A DNA stretch of 64,000 nucleotides. It comes from Chelydra serpentina (lineage: Eukaryota > Chordata > Testudines > Chelydridae). Shown here piece by piece: positions 1 to 12,141 of this stretch. The stretch covers positions 25,390,501 to 25,454,500 of the forward strand of contig JBAIAC010000059.1 of NCBI GenBank assembly GCA_037349315.1. Direction: 5' to 3'. Every line of letters begins with the position of its first letter. Position 1 is the first letter of the stretch. Position numbers and translations under genes: made by a program. A model generated the notes under the pieces. It had not been told where the DNA came from. It saw only the letters and a program-made list of their open reading frames with translations, and made no database searches.

Positions 1-833
1 GTAATACACTGATGCAAAGATGAAAGGGAAAACAGCTTTTATTCATAACAAGTCTGGATTTGGAAGTGTAGCAGAGCAGGCTCCACCTGGGTTTTTCAGG
101 TGACTGACTAGTGATTGATGGGTGTTATTTTAAGCCCCGTGCCAAGGTGCCGCTTAGCCTGTTCAGGTTACATCGTTCAACTACTTTGAAAGAGGAGCTC
201 TGTCTTCCTTCAGATCATCATGACATTATTTCCACCAGCCTGGGTAATGGTTTCCCACAACTCGCTGGACAGCCTGTTATGGCTCCGGGCATGGTTAGCC
301 CACGCAGCAGAGGAGTCTCTCTAGGAGCAGAGAGCCAGTGGAAAGGACAGCCCCCCCACGTCTCTCTGGACGGATCTGCCTATAGAGTGCTGGTTTGAAT
401 GTGTTTCTGAGATTGGGTAGCCCACAGCATAGAGGCCCCAGTGGGCTGGGGAACAGCAGTCCTAAGTCTCACTGGGATCTGGAGAACCACTGGGCTTGGT
501 TTTGCCTGAGTGAGATCCTGATCTGGAGCAGGTGGGCACAGTTCACTGATGTCAGTGGATCTCCACCAATGTTCACCAGCTGAGGATCTGGCTCATTATC
601 TCCTCCCCTAATCAACTTCATCTTTCTGCGAAAGAAAACCTGGTGACCTGTGCGTGTTTCCAACCAGGGTATAGTATCCTTTGGTATAGTATTCCACGCT
701 GGCTCAGAGTGGAAGGGGTTTAGTGCTTCTCAGCAAAGCAGGGCTGGCTTCCACCATTGGCGGCAGGAAGCATTGTCCTGGATTGGAGAGCAGGGAATTC
801 CTGACAAGCCTTATAATATATGGAGATATACCT
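1..833. other. No gene recognised
   Basis: Average-composition sequence with only short unrelated frames on both strands. Nothing identified. Confidence 0.5.
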
Positions 834-1021
834 ATCTCATAGAACTGGAAGGACCTTGAAAGGTCATTGAGTCCAGTCCCCTGCCTGCACTAGCAGGACC
901 AAGTACTGACCCCTGACAGATTTTTGCCCCAGATCCCTAAATGGCCACCTCAAGGATTGAACTCACAACCCTGGGTTTAGCAGGCCAATGCTCAAACCAC
1001 TGAGCTATCCCTGCTGCCCCT
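834..1021 (-). mobile_element. tRNA-derived SINE, minus strand
   Basis: Head at the right with pol III boxes (reverse of TAGCTCAGTGGTTTGAGC and TTGTGAGTTCAATCCTTGAG), tail at the left (AGGTCCTTCCAGTTCTATGA reversed). Same family as the copy at 14987. Confidence 0.9.
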
Positions 1022-4000
1022 CCACCCTTGGGTATCTTCAGCATGAAGCCAAGCTTTAGTTAAAACCTTCTCTGAGGAGTGACAGGAATTCAATAAGCCT
1101 CCTCGTTATTTTAGACAGAGAGAAACTGGGCCATGCTGGGGGCCACGAACCTGCTCAGGGTCTCCTTTGCTGCTGTGCCAGCAACTTCAGGGGCCAGGCC
1201 AACTTCTCTTCATTCTCCTATTCTAGGGTTTTGTTTCCCCTTTCAAATGAATTGAGCGCTGGCGAGAGGTGCCAGCCTGAGGGCCTTGGAGAAGGTCATC
1301 CTCTGTAATTACTCCCAGCTGTGGTACCTTCCTACACCTACCCCTCAGCCCCACACTGAAGCCCCACACCCCAGAAAGGAGAGGGGTGTCCAGCCTCCCA
1401 GGCTTGCCATCTCTGGCATCTCTCCTCTGGAGACATGGGATACCTGTGACAGGGATACCTGTCCACTATAAGCTGGACTGAGAACACCAGGGCCATTTCA
1501 AGAGGCTCTTAGTAATGGATGCAAAGGTAGTTGGCTAGAGGTGGGGGGGCTCTCTCTCCTACTCCAGGCCTTGGACCCAGCCAGTCTCCCTTCTGTTTGC
1601 AACTCTTGGGTACTCTAACCACCAGGCTATGCCCTTGTTTGTGCATTCTCACTGGCCCAGTGACTAAGTCTGATACACAGGGGAACAGCTTCCACAGGGA
1701 GACCGAGGGAGGCCCACATCAGAATATCCCGTAACTCAGTGTTTAGCATATACTTCTGAGAGACAGGAGACCCTGTTCAAATCCTCTCTCTGGATTGAAC
1801 CTGGCTCCCCCACATCCCAGGGGAGTGCTCTAACCAGGGGGGTATGAGTTATAAGGTCACCACCACCTCCTCCAGCACAGATTTGGAATGGTGCTCAGGC
1901 CAGTCGGTGGCCTCTGAATTGGGCCCTGCATGCAAGTTAGGGAGATGAGCATCTATCTGCTCCCAGTTCATGGGTCACACTGGGGCTTAGGCAGGAGACA
2001 GGCACCCAGACACCTAGAGGGAGGCAGCAGTGCACATGCCCAGAGGCAGAAACTTGAGCACCTAGGGAATGTTTTCCCTGGAAACTTAGGTGCAGTGAGT
2101 TTAGGCGTCTACAGGGCTTGGTGGGAGTTTTGTGGATCTCAGTGGAGCCTAAAATTGGGACTTGGGCACCTAAATACATTTGCAAATCCCACCGTTGTTC
2201 CTTTGACAGCCATCGGATGGTGTTAGCTGTCTCCCCGAGAACCCCCACGGCACAAGCCAGCTCCAGCCTCTGGCACAGAAAGGGCATAGTGAGGACTCGG
2301 CTGGACACCTCTACCCATCTTGGAGCTGCTCAGCCTATCAGGCAATGGGGGCATCTCTGCTGTAAGAAGAAAATAGCCGCTGATCACACGTGAACAAACC
2401 AGATGCCTGCTCAAGGGAAGCTGCACAGGACAGAGGGTTAGGAGGGCGTGATCCGGTCAGGGGGACAGCAGCATGAGTTCATAGCTACACTGCACCCCAC
2501 TCTGAGCTGGATCCCAGGCGCTTCACTCACTGTACGGACCACAGAGACCTCTTTGCCCACCCACTATAGAAAGGAAGCCACCCTTGGGCTGGGAATAGCA
2601 CTGCTTGACAAACCCGGCAATGCTACCCCACAGTTTAGGTTGGGAAGTGAAGCAGAGTACTTCAGCCGGTTGAAATGACCGGGGGATTTGATAGAAGCAG
2701 AGTGGAAGTACGCAGAGGCAGAACTTGACCAAGACACAGGGACCCGGCTTTTGTAACAAGTTTCATGGGATTTTCAGTGGCCTCTGAGTGACGGCCCCTG
2801 TAACACTGCAATGGGAAGAGCGCCACCTACTGTCTCACCAACACATCCAAGTGCTGACCTGGACCAACTCTTCTTAGCTTGCGAGATCACACAGGGCGAG
2901 GGTGGCAGAGTTTCAGGGCAAAATCAAAGCACGCCTCAAAAACAGGTGAGGACTTGAGAGGCTCGGCATTTAAGTGGCAAATCAATCAGAGGGTATTTTT
3001 GGGGCCCTCTATATAGCGTGATTTGCATCAGTTGTTTCACACTCTGTGTTCCCGATTGTCAGTTGTACGCTGCTCCCTAGTGGGGAATTGATTTGGAGAG
3101 CTGCCGCGTGGCAGGGAATGGGCGCTCGGGCATGCAGAGCTGAGGTGACAATACTAATCATGATTAATAACTGCACTTGGAAAGCACCACGCACGCACGC
3201 GCACACACACGGCCCAGGCACCGCGCAGTTAAACCACCAACAACAGACAATCAACAGCAACAATTAAAATGGCATAAAAAGGGCCATATAAAAATCAAAT
3301 AACTGATAAAAGGAAATGGTGTAAGGCACCCTATTGATCGTGGTGCATTTAAAGATCTAGGTGTCCGTACTTGTGGGAAGAGAGCTGGGAGACAGTGGTG
3401 ATTTGCCACGTGTTAACCCCACGTTACCCACTTGGTGTGAACATTTCATTGGCAGGTGGGCATGGCCAGGGCTAGGCAGCACAGCTCCGACCTGAGGCAG
3501 GCAGGAGAGCAAAAAGCACCTTGAGATGATGTGTGGCTGCTTACAGAGGAAGGATCTATGAACCTGCTCCAGAGGTAGTCGAGGGCACTGAGCACTGTCC
3601 CCTCTCACAGGATCAGCCCCCAAAGCAGGCTCAGGAGTCCTGGGCATGGGTGATGTCAGGGCTGGATTTTCTGATTCAGCTACAGCTTCCCTTTTTCACT
3701 GCTTCACATTCAGAAAGCGCCTTGGACCCGGCTGGGACCCTGCGTCTTACCCTTGACCAGCCCTCATCTGGCCCTCTGATACTGTGGGCTTCCCTGCCCA
3801 GAGTTCTTAGTCACGCCAGTGGCAGCATCCAGGACAACTAACAACTGCGGATCACTGCTCTCCCTGGTCAGGTGCAATGGATCTAAACGAGCACGTCCCA
3901 GGGTCTGGAGAGCATCCCATTGGAGGGAGGCAGAGCTGCATTGTGCTGGTCCCTGGGTGCTCTCTTCTCCGCCGTGAATTGCTAGACGATTTGAGCTAGA

Positions 4001-6489
4001 AAACGCGGACACTTTTCTCCTTCCAGAGCATCTCTGCAGCATTTCAACTTCTCGGCCTCTCCGGAAGTGCAGGCCAGGGACACGGGGCAAATGTGGCTGG
4101 ATGTCCCCTTCGCCCCTCCAGGATGCTGGGCCAGCTGGAGACTGGTTTGACTCTGAATGGAAGCTGACGTCCTAATTTATGTTCCATTGGCAACCCCCCG
4201 CACTCCCTCTCTCAACATGCCCCCTCCTGCCCCTATGCCAGCAGCTCCGAGGGGCTGGGACAGGCTGCCCTGGGGAGTGAGGAGATCCAGTCCTTTTACC
4301 CTACAGGACCGACAGAAAGGGCCACAGTGCAGCCCAGTATTGAGGGTCTTGGGTTTGGTCTCTTCCTCTTAAGTCTCTTCCACCCCAAGCTTGAACTCTC
4401 CTGCTCTCTGGTCCTCTTCCCCTTACTCGGTGCCTCCCACCTGTCTGATTTTGAGCTGCTGTCTGCCCGCTGTCTGTGGGAGGAGCGCCAAGACAGCTAG
4501 GGCACATCTACCCTGCAATTATAGACCCCGTGCCAGCTGACTCGGGCTCAGGGGCGGTTTAACTGCGGTGTAGATGTTCAAGCTGGGGCTGGAGCCTGGG
4601 CTCTGGGACCCTGCAAGGTGGGAGGGTCCCAGAGATCGGACGAGCTGCCCTCAGCAAGGCCTCCATCTCTCTGGCACGGCCGCCGGCAACGCCTGGGAGG
4701 GTCAAGAAGGGTCACACGCCCCTCCCCAGATGCCTGGGGGGCAGGGGGCACATTCAGCAGGGAACTGCAGTGGCCAAAGGAGCAGAACGTGGGGCTGCTC
4801 CTCTGGCGCGGCTGTACTGTCCGCAGCTCTTCCATGCAGCTGCGTCTCCTGGGGTCTGTACAGGAGGACAGGGCTGGGGGCAGTACCGGTACAGCCCCAC
4901 TGGAGGAGCTGCCGGTGTGGGGCTGCCCTCCTTTCACCTGTAATCGGTATCCAGAGGTGCCCCCCCCCAGTAATGTGAGATCGGGACGGGACAGGGAGAG
5001 TGCGGGGCCTGGGCTGGGGGCGGGGCAGAGTCACGTGCCCCCCCTTTAGCTGGTGCCCCCCTTTGTGTCCCTCCCATGAGTCGCCCCTTTGGACCTGGCA
5101 TTAACGCAGAGTGTGACCCACGTACCTGGAATTCAAGGGAGGAGAACTCCCCGGCCTAAGCCACCCGAGCGCGGATCCAGCGAACGAGTAATTAGGCTTC
5201 ACCTCAACAACTGTTGGGTCTTTCTAGGAACTTTAGAGCTTTTCCTAACAGCCTCTCTATTGATTTCGGGGGTGGAAAATCAGGAGCTGGCCAAAGTCAA
5301 GAGCCTGAGAGGATTCTTAGTTTTTTCTGTAACAAAAGCCTGGCCTAGTTTACTGGTCTTTGCCCCAGACGCGCTGCTCGTCCATCGGCGTTGGGAGCTA
5401 GAGTGGGCTGAGGCCTGGCGAAAGCTATGCTTGCAAGGAGGAAAGATACCCCTGCAGTGAAAGCAAAGGCAGAATCATGGGTTCTAGCCCTGGCTTGGCC
5501 AGAGCCTACCAGGCTGACGCTGAGCTAGTGGCTTAAGCCAACGTGTCAGGCTCAGTCCACGTGGGCCCTGGCTTTTCAGAGGTGCTGAGGCCCAGATCTG
5601 CAAAGGTATTTAGGTTCCTATCTGCCATTGCAATCCAAAGGAGTTAGGTGCCTCAACACCTCAGAGATCCATGCCTGAGCACCCACAGCTCCCATTGAAG
5701 TGCATGGTGATCAGCAACCCTAGAAATACCGATCAATAAAGTGTTATCAGGCTACAGCATTCTCCTCCACTCCCGGCCCCGGAGGACGGCTGCATTTCAG
5801 GGCGGATGAACTGATCCTGGAGGACCTCGTCTGTCATTATGCTGTCATGTCCTGTGGGCTTTGGCTGAAGGATGTCGGACAAGAGTCATTCGTCGTTATT
5901 ACTGTTATTACTAATTTGGGTGAAGTGGCCCTGTGCAGTCTCAGCTCTTGGCATCCTGTAATCAACAGCATCTGCTTGGAGCTCACAGCCAGAGCCTCAG
6001 CCTGTTGGCTGCTTTCCTTCCTTGGTTTCAACTCCAGCTCCAGACAGGCACCTGCGAGGTAATCAGTAGACAAACCCAGCATCACATGGAGCCAGCCCTG
6101 CTCCCTCATTCCCAACCCCTCCACCACTCCCCATCAATGCAGAGAAAAGAACAAAAACCAAAGGGGCAGCACAGAGAAAAACAGAAAAAAGAGGGGAAAA
6201 ATTGAGAGGCCAAATCCAGCTCTGATCTACACCCAGTAAAATCCCACTGACAATAATAGTGTAGCGCTATTGGGAGCCACCAGCTGGCACTGTTGCAGAT
6301 AGCATTACATGTTCGGTGCGAGAAGTTAGTTCAAGGGAAAATGCTTATTGTCAACAGTGGTGCAGTTCTCTATAGATATTGATCGCGTCGCCAGTAAAGT
6401 TAGTTCTGCCGTGGTCTCTCTCTGACTGAATCACTTCTTAGGGGCACAGGCTATATGTTACATCCAGGCAAGCAAAACAAAATATGACA
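1022..6489. other. No gene recognised; scattered old repeats
   Basis: 1565-1830 holds degenerate SINE-like heads (TCTAACCACCAGGC). 2030-2180 and 5570-5700 share a TTAGG-type motif (GGAGTTAGGTGCCT-like) of an ancient repeat. 4560-5050 is GC-rich with no coherent exon. The frame at 5089-5460 (123 codons) has no recognisable domain. Confidence 0.45.
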
Positions 6490-6753
6490 AACATCTGCTC
6501 AATGGGCAGGGGCAGTCAAAAAAGCTAACAGAGTGTTAGGGACCATTAGAAAAGGGATAGATAAGAAGACAGAAAATATCACAATGCTGCTATATAAATC
6601 CATGCTGCACCCACAGCTTGAATACTGCATGAAGCTCAGGTCTCTCTAGCTCAAAAAAGATCCATTAGAATTGGAAAAGGTACAGAGAAGGGCAACCAAA
6701 ATGATTAGGAATATGAAACAGCTTTCGTTCGAGGGGAGATTAAAATGACTGGG

Positions 6754-7026
6754 GGCAGGTCTACACTTAAAATGCTGCAGTGCCACAGCTGCACCACTGT
6801 AGTGCTTCAGTGACATCACTAGTGCACCAATGGGAGAGCTCCTCCCCTCGGCGTAGTTAATCCACCTCCATGGGAGACGGTGGATGGGAGAAGCCCTCCC
6901 ATATAGACAGTGCTGTCTACACTGGGGGGTTAGACCAGTATAACAGTGTCACTCAGGGGTGTGGATTTTTCACACTTCTGAACAACGTAGTCGTACCTGT
7001 GTAAGTTTATAGTGTAGGCCTGGCCC
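6754..7026. mobile_element. MITE with Harbinger-2-like ends, inside CR1
   Basis: GGGCAGGTCTACACTTAAAA to TATAGTGTAGGCCTGGCCC, about 273 bp, interrupts a CR1 whose sequence continues on both sides. The ends match element 2's right end (GGCCAGGTCTACACTAG reversed). Target duplication unclear. Confidence 0.75.
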
Positions 7027-7344
7027 AAGATTGTTCAGTTTAGAAAAACAACAGCAATGGGGAGATATGCTAGAGGTCTCTAAAATCACGACTGGTGTGG
7101 AAAAAAGTGTTATTTACTCCTTCATAACACACAAGAACCAGGGGTCACCTAATGAAATTAATAGGCAGCAGGTTTAAAATTAACCAAAGGAAGTATTTCT
7201 TCACACAATGCACAGACAACCTGTGGAACCTTTTACCAGGGGATGTTGTGAAGACCCAAACTACAGGGTTCAAAACAGAGCTAGGTGAGTTCACGGAGGA
7301 TAGGTCTGTCAGTGGCTATTCGCCAAGATGGTCAGGAACACAAC

Positions 7345-7714
7345 CACAGGCGCCGACTCCATGGGTGCGCCAACCCTGGAGCACCCACGGAAAAAAATTA
7401 GTGCTTAGCACCCACTGGCAGCCAGCTCTCCCCCTCCCCCAGAGCCTCCCATCTGCCGGCAGCCCCACCAATCAACTCCTCTTGCTCCCTCCCAGCAACT
7501 CCCGCCTGCCGCTAATCAGTTGTTCAGAAGCATGAAGGAGGTGCTGGGAGGGAGGGGGAGGAGGCAGAGTGGAGGGCGGCCTTGGGGGAAGGAGTGGAGC
7601 GAGGGCGGGAAGAGGCGGGGTGGGGGCTTAGGGAAAGGGGTGGAGTGGGGGCAGGGTCTGGGGGGGGGAGAGAGGGTCGAACCCCCCTGGGTAGAGAGGA
7701 AGTCAGCACCTATG
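7345..7714. mobile_element. DNA element CACAGGCGCCGACT...CACCTATG, inside CR1
   Basis: About 370 bp with short inverted ends (CACAGGCGCCGACT / AGTCAGCACCTATG), interior GGGG/purine-rich (7525-7680). It splits the CR1 tail, which runs ...GGTCAGGAACACAAC and resumes TCCATGCTGCAGGTGTCCC. ACAAC occurs at both borders. Confidence 0.7.
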
Positions 7715-7900
7715 GACAACTCCATGCTGCAGGTGTCCCTAAACCTCTGACTGCCAGAAGCTGGGCCTGGCCGACAGGGGATGGATCGCTCAGTGATTGC
7801 CCTGTTCTGTTCACTCCTGCTGAAGCATCTGAGAGCGGGCACTGCTGGCGGACAGGATACTGGGCCCTGGAACCTGTTCTTTGGTCAGCCTTTCACCCAG

Positions 7901-8655
7901 TGGGGAGTAGTGAACAGGAGGGTTCTGGGAGCAGCTGGTCTTGGATCTCTTGTGTCTGTGGCTGCAGTGGGTTGGAGTAGGCTCCTTCCAGGTGTCCATG
8001 GTCTAAGGCTGACTCCAGGGAGAGGAACTGGCTCTTCCATTCCACCCCCTCTGTAGTTAAGGGGGACTCTGTGGGAACTGCTTTCAAAAGGACATAGGGA
8101 ACCTCCCCTCACCTTTAGCCACTTCTCAACTGGATTACAGGATCCTTCACTCTGAGTGTTGGCGCCACCTGCTGTGGAGTTCGGGTAATAATCCATGTTT
8201 GCAAATTTCCTCCTTCCTCTGTTTCACGATACAGGCCAAGATAAATCCGAACAGTGCTGGTACCGTATTTGAGGAGCTGGGTAGGGGTCACTGTGGCTCT
8301 CTTCACTGCTGCGAGATGGATGCAGGTATCTAGCCCATCTACAAATGGGGAGCCCTCTCACATATGGATGAGCCTGCAGAGATTCAGAAGCTGAAGAGAG
8401 GAAGGACTGATGTCCATCATTACCAGTACCCAGGAATACCTGATCAAGTTTTTGCTAGATTATGCCCATCTGATCCTTAAAGGTGGAGCACATGCGTTAG
8501 TTTTTCAGGTCAGTGGCTACATCTTCTGCAGGCTGCAAAATAAAAGAATGTCTACAAATCGAATGTTCTTTTCATTGTCGTTTCTCTTGATTCCTTTTTT
8601 GTGCATCACTCAGCCGGAGCAGGGAACACAGACAAGTCAGTTTCACTTTTGCTTA
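7901..8655. other. No gene recognised
   Basis: Unassigned sequence between the CR1 and the LTR-like element. Only short frames. Confidence 0.45.
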
Positions 8656-9872
8656 TGTAAGCGGGGGAATAGTCCCGCTATTGTGGGGAACTTTCCTCGT
8701 CTCTGCACTACCCCGGTGAAATGGGCTAGCGGAAGGATCTCAGTCCTCGCTCCCACCTCCTTTACCCCAGAGGCCTCCCTGCCCTCGAGGACTCCCCTTG
8801 TCCTCGTAACCCCAACAAGGCTGGGCCCAGGATTCCTGGGGGGCTCGACCCCCAACCTTGCTGTGGTCACCTAGGTCAGGGGCTAGGGTGTCCCCACTCC
8901 GGGGTACTCTCTCTGTACAGGATGCTTCCCTGACCCACTGATCACTGCATACAATTCAAAGCAAATGCAAATTATTGAATTAACAATGAATTTGTAACAG
9001 GAATAAGGAGAAATGGGAAAGGCTAATGAAAACACATCACCCCGCTCTGTGGCAGGGAACATCACAACAGTGTCCTTGAAATGTCAGGGCAGTTCAGTCT
9101 GTTCCTGTGCAAGTCCCAGGCTCCTTCTCAGGCCCTGGCTGTGCTGCAGGGACGCTGTGGCTTGGACACTTGCTCCGGCGGTGGCCACACGCTCGCAGGC
9201 TCTGGGTGGCAGGACCCTTTTTCCCAGCGTTGCCCCAGCCCTGTCAGGGTTTAGATCCCCCTGCAAGTCTGGCCTGCAGGGCCCCTTGGCTGAGGCCTCT
9301 CCCTGTGCTGGGCCCACTGCCCAGGGTTCCCCTCGCTCTCTCCAGCTGCTCACCGCACCCGGCTCCGGACTGCTCCAGCCCCACCGCTCTGCCTCAGCTC
9401 CAGCTCCTCTGCCTCTGCACGGCTGCTGCTGCTGCTGCTCTGCCTCCAGCTCCCTGGGCTGCTGCCCTGGCCCCTCTGGCTCTGGCTGCTGCAGCTTCTC
9501 CCCCCCAGGGCAGGTCTGTGTCTCTGGGCTGCACCTCTGCTCCCAGGGCAGGTCTGTGTCTCTGGGCTGTGCTCTGGCTTTGGGGCTGCACCTCTGCTCC
9601 CAGGGCAGGTCTGTGTCTCTGGGCTGCTTTTCTGGCCCCTCCAGATCTGGCCCAGCTCAGCTCAGCTCTGGCCTCTGCCCTCTCCTCAGCTCGGCCCCAC
9701 TCACTCTGACTCAGGCAACTTCAGCTCACACAGAGGACGGGATTCACCCTGACCTCCTGACTCCCTGATTCGCCTGCCCACCCTGTCAATCAGAGCTGAC
9801 CTGGAGCATTGGCCTCTCCCCATTGCCCCTGAGAGCTCTGAATGTTAGTAAGGGGATAACACTCCCCTTACA
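8656..9872. mobile_element. Solo-LTR-like element (TGTAAGCGGGG...CCCCTTACA)
   Basis: 1,217 bp, TG...CA with inverted ends TGTAAG/CTTACA and 4-bp duplication CTTA (8652-8655, 9873-9876). The 9090-9740 part is a C- and CTG-rich stretch with about three copies of a CAGGGCAGGTCTGTGTCTCT unit (9510-9630). This explains the two overlapping long open frames there, which are compositional. Confidence 0.7.
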
Positions 9873-11419
9873 CTTAGTCGATTTCCAGTCTGTTTCATGC
9901 TAGGGTTCTGACACAAAAGCTGCAGTGTTGGGGCTGCAAACACCCAAGGCAAAGGTTTAAAAATCGAAACAAAAGAAACGAAGTGCTATGCAGTTAGAAC
10001 ACATTTCTGTTGCTGGTAGATCCATGTAATCTATCCAGCCACCGTGTCTCCGTTCTGTACGGAAATTAAAGCCAGTGAAAGCAGCATTAGGGGGCAGCGG
10101 ATTTTCCATCCCACTGTGGGTGTATTTAGGTCCTTAATCTGAGCACGGTATTAGTCAGTCCCCTGCCCTGGGCTCAGTTTAGCCATGGCTGTTACCCTGA
10201 GCAAGTGGTCCTCTTCTCCTTGGTTCTGGGGCTCTGAGGGAGGCGATGGTGAAGGGATACAAGGTACATTTGGGGCCAGTAGCGCAGCCGGGGGAGGAGC
10301 AGGGGGAGCGGCCGCTCCCCCTTGAGCGGAAGCGGCGGAAGCAGCACTAAAAAAAGGCGCCGCTTCTTTTTAAGCGCCGCTTCTTACACTCACCCGGCGG
10401 CGCTCTGGGTCTTCGGCGGCGGGTACCACCGAAGACCCGGAGTGAGCCGCCGAAGTGCCGCCGAAGACCCGTAGCGCCGCCGGGTGAGTACAGGGGGAGG
10501 CGCCTTTTTATAGCGCCGCTCCCCCTGAGCTCCGGACCTGGCTGCGCTACTGGGCTGGGGCCTGACCTCCCAGGCTGTGTTTGGTAAAGGACAAACTGAA
10601 AGCACTTTTGTTCACACTGGGTGAAATTCTCCCCTGTACAGAGACTCCGCACATGGCCCATGCACCACTCAATTCCCACTTGAGCCCTTTTTGCACAGGG
10701 GAGAGTTTCACCCATTTCCATTGTGTAAAATCTAAAGACTGGCCTTAAAACGAGTCCTTAGAATGTGCCGTATGTGTAAACTCTCCAAAGCTCCGAGCAG
10801 GCCGCTTTTAGCGGGGGAAGCAAGGGATAGAATTTCTACCTTCCTTAAAACACATTGGACTGCAGAGCGGTGTGGAGAGATGGAGTGGGAAATGAAAGGT
10901 GGGGATGCTCACTTTGAATTAGGGCCCACTGGCATGTCTGCTCTCCGGGATGCACAGAGGGGTGTATGCTTCTCCTGCTGCACAGGAATAACTCTGTGAT
11001 GCTCCTCGATGGTCCCCGGTGTTGTGGGGCATCTCGCTACCACCTTGTCTGTGCCTGCCAGGGATCAGCTCCCTGACTCCAGCAGCCCCAAGCGACAAGC
11101 CCGTCCCCTTCCAGCCTACCTGGCTCCACTGTCCATCTGCAGCTTAGAGATATGCACACCCCAACCCTCGAGCCCTCCGAGCATCCCCTGGAGTGTCCAG
11201 CCCCTGGTCCACTGGCCATTCTGAGGAATCACAGATCCGCTGTTCCCAAAGGACCAGTGCTTCCCAGCAACACCTGAGAACACACAGCACTTAGGTGTGC
11301 TTAGAGTGAAAACACATATACATTTCATTAACAAAGCACAGAGAGTCAAGCCAGAGCAAGTCGGTAGAAGTACTGGCAATAATTGGTTACATTGTAAAAC
11401 CAGAATACGTCTTCTAGAG
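9873..11419. other. No gene recognised apart from the hAT at 10277
   Basis: GGGTGAAATTCTCCCCTGTA and CAGGGGAGAGTTTCACCC (10620-10715) form an inverted pair, probably an old repeat. Confidence 0.4.
10277..10552. mobile_element. hAT element, CAGTAGCG(C/T)AGC family
   Basis: 276 bp, CAGTAGCGCAGCCGGGGG to GGCTGCGCTACTG. The interior has inverted GGCGCC blocks and the direct motif CGCCGAAGTGCCGCCGAAGA. No clear target duplication; identified by similarity to the copies at 25441 and 51084. Confidence 0.8.
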
Positions 11420-12141
11420 CAGGCCTGCGCATGCGGCCCGCGGGGGCTCACTGTGCGGCCTGCGGGAGGGGTGAGCAGGCAAGCGGCGGTGTGGGGCAAA
11501 CCAATGGCTGGCCGGCGGGTGGGCGGGGTGGTGAAGAGGTCAGTGGCAGGCTGGGAAGTGAGGGTGAGCCAGCGGCAGGGGCAGCGGCAGAAGGTAAGAG
11601 GCCAACAGCGGGCAGGCAGGTGAGCTGGCGGCAGGAAGAGCCGGCGGCAGGGAGAGCCGGCAAGCTGGCGGCGGCGGGGGGGGAGATGATGAGCCGAGCG
11701 GGTGGGCAGTGGTGGCGAGGCTTTATACTGGGGCCCGCTATAACATATTACCAAGGTTCAATACAAAGTCATATAAAATGTATACAAAAATGCATAATGC
11801 AGAGATATATCTACAACTGCATTGATTGACTGTTGTGTGCAGTAATATAGTGATCCCTGGGGGGGGGGGGGGGGGGGCGGTGAAGAGGGCTGTGATGGTG
11901 GGGCCGAGCAGGGAGGGGAGGGTCCTATTTTACTGCTGTGATCAGGTCACCCTATGTGCGCTGTTTCTTTCCCCCTCTACAGGCTTCCACACCCTAGCGC
12001 TGGGGAAGGAGGGGTTGTTTCCGCGGGGCGGGCGGCGCTGGGGGGGGGTGTGTTTCCACGGGGCGGGCGGCGCGTTTCGGCCCTCAGCTGTTTTCTTTGG
12101 AGTAATATGGCCCTCGCCGCTTTACGAGTTGTGCAGGCCTG
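11420..12141. mobile_element. hAT element (CAGGCCTGCGCATGCGGCCC...GTGCAGGCCTG)
   Basis: 722 bp with perfect duplication TTCTAGAG (11412-11419, 12142-12149). GC-rich flanks enclose an AT-rich centre (11725-11850) and a run of about 18 G (11861-11878). No transposase. Confidence 0.9.

Larger units (their letters stand above)
6490..7900 (+). mobile_element. CR1 LINE, 3' part, with two nested insertions
   Basis: 6490-6753 encodes the end of the reverse transcriptase ORF in broken frames (AVKKANRVLGTIRKG, LYKSMLHPQLEYC, EKVQRRATKMIR). It continues at 7027-7344 (LFSLEKQQQWGDM, then FFTQCTDNLWNLLP) and 7715-7900 (3' UTR, GACAGGATACTGGGCC). Stops and frame changes make it dead. The two inserts are the MITE at 6754 and the element at 7345. 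Confidence 0.85.

Noticed and set aside
5089..5460. Possible 123-residue protein
   Set aside because: No domain, no splice context and no similarity recognised; length is within chance expectation for this composition.
9013..9768. 251- and 200-codon overlapping frames
   Set aside because: Both follow from a CTG/CCT-rich tract with short tandem units inside the LTR-like element; no domain, two frames open at once.
10277..10552. Exact 8-bp duplication for this hAT copy
   Set aside because: Flanks (TTTGGGGC and GCTGGGGC at best) match only 6 of 8 and need a one-base shift; reported without a duplication.
11116..11754. 212-codon minus-strand frame
   Set aside because: It crosses the left border of the hAT at 11420, mixes unrelated sequence and has a low-complexity Pro/Ser/Leu content.
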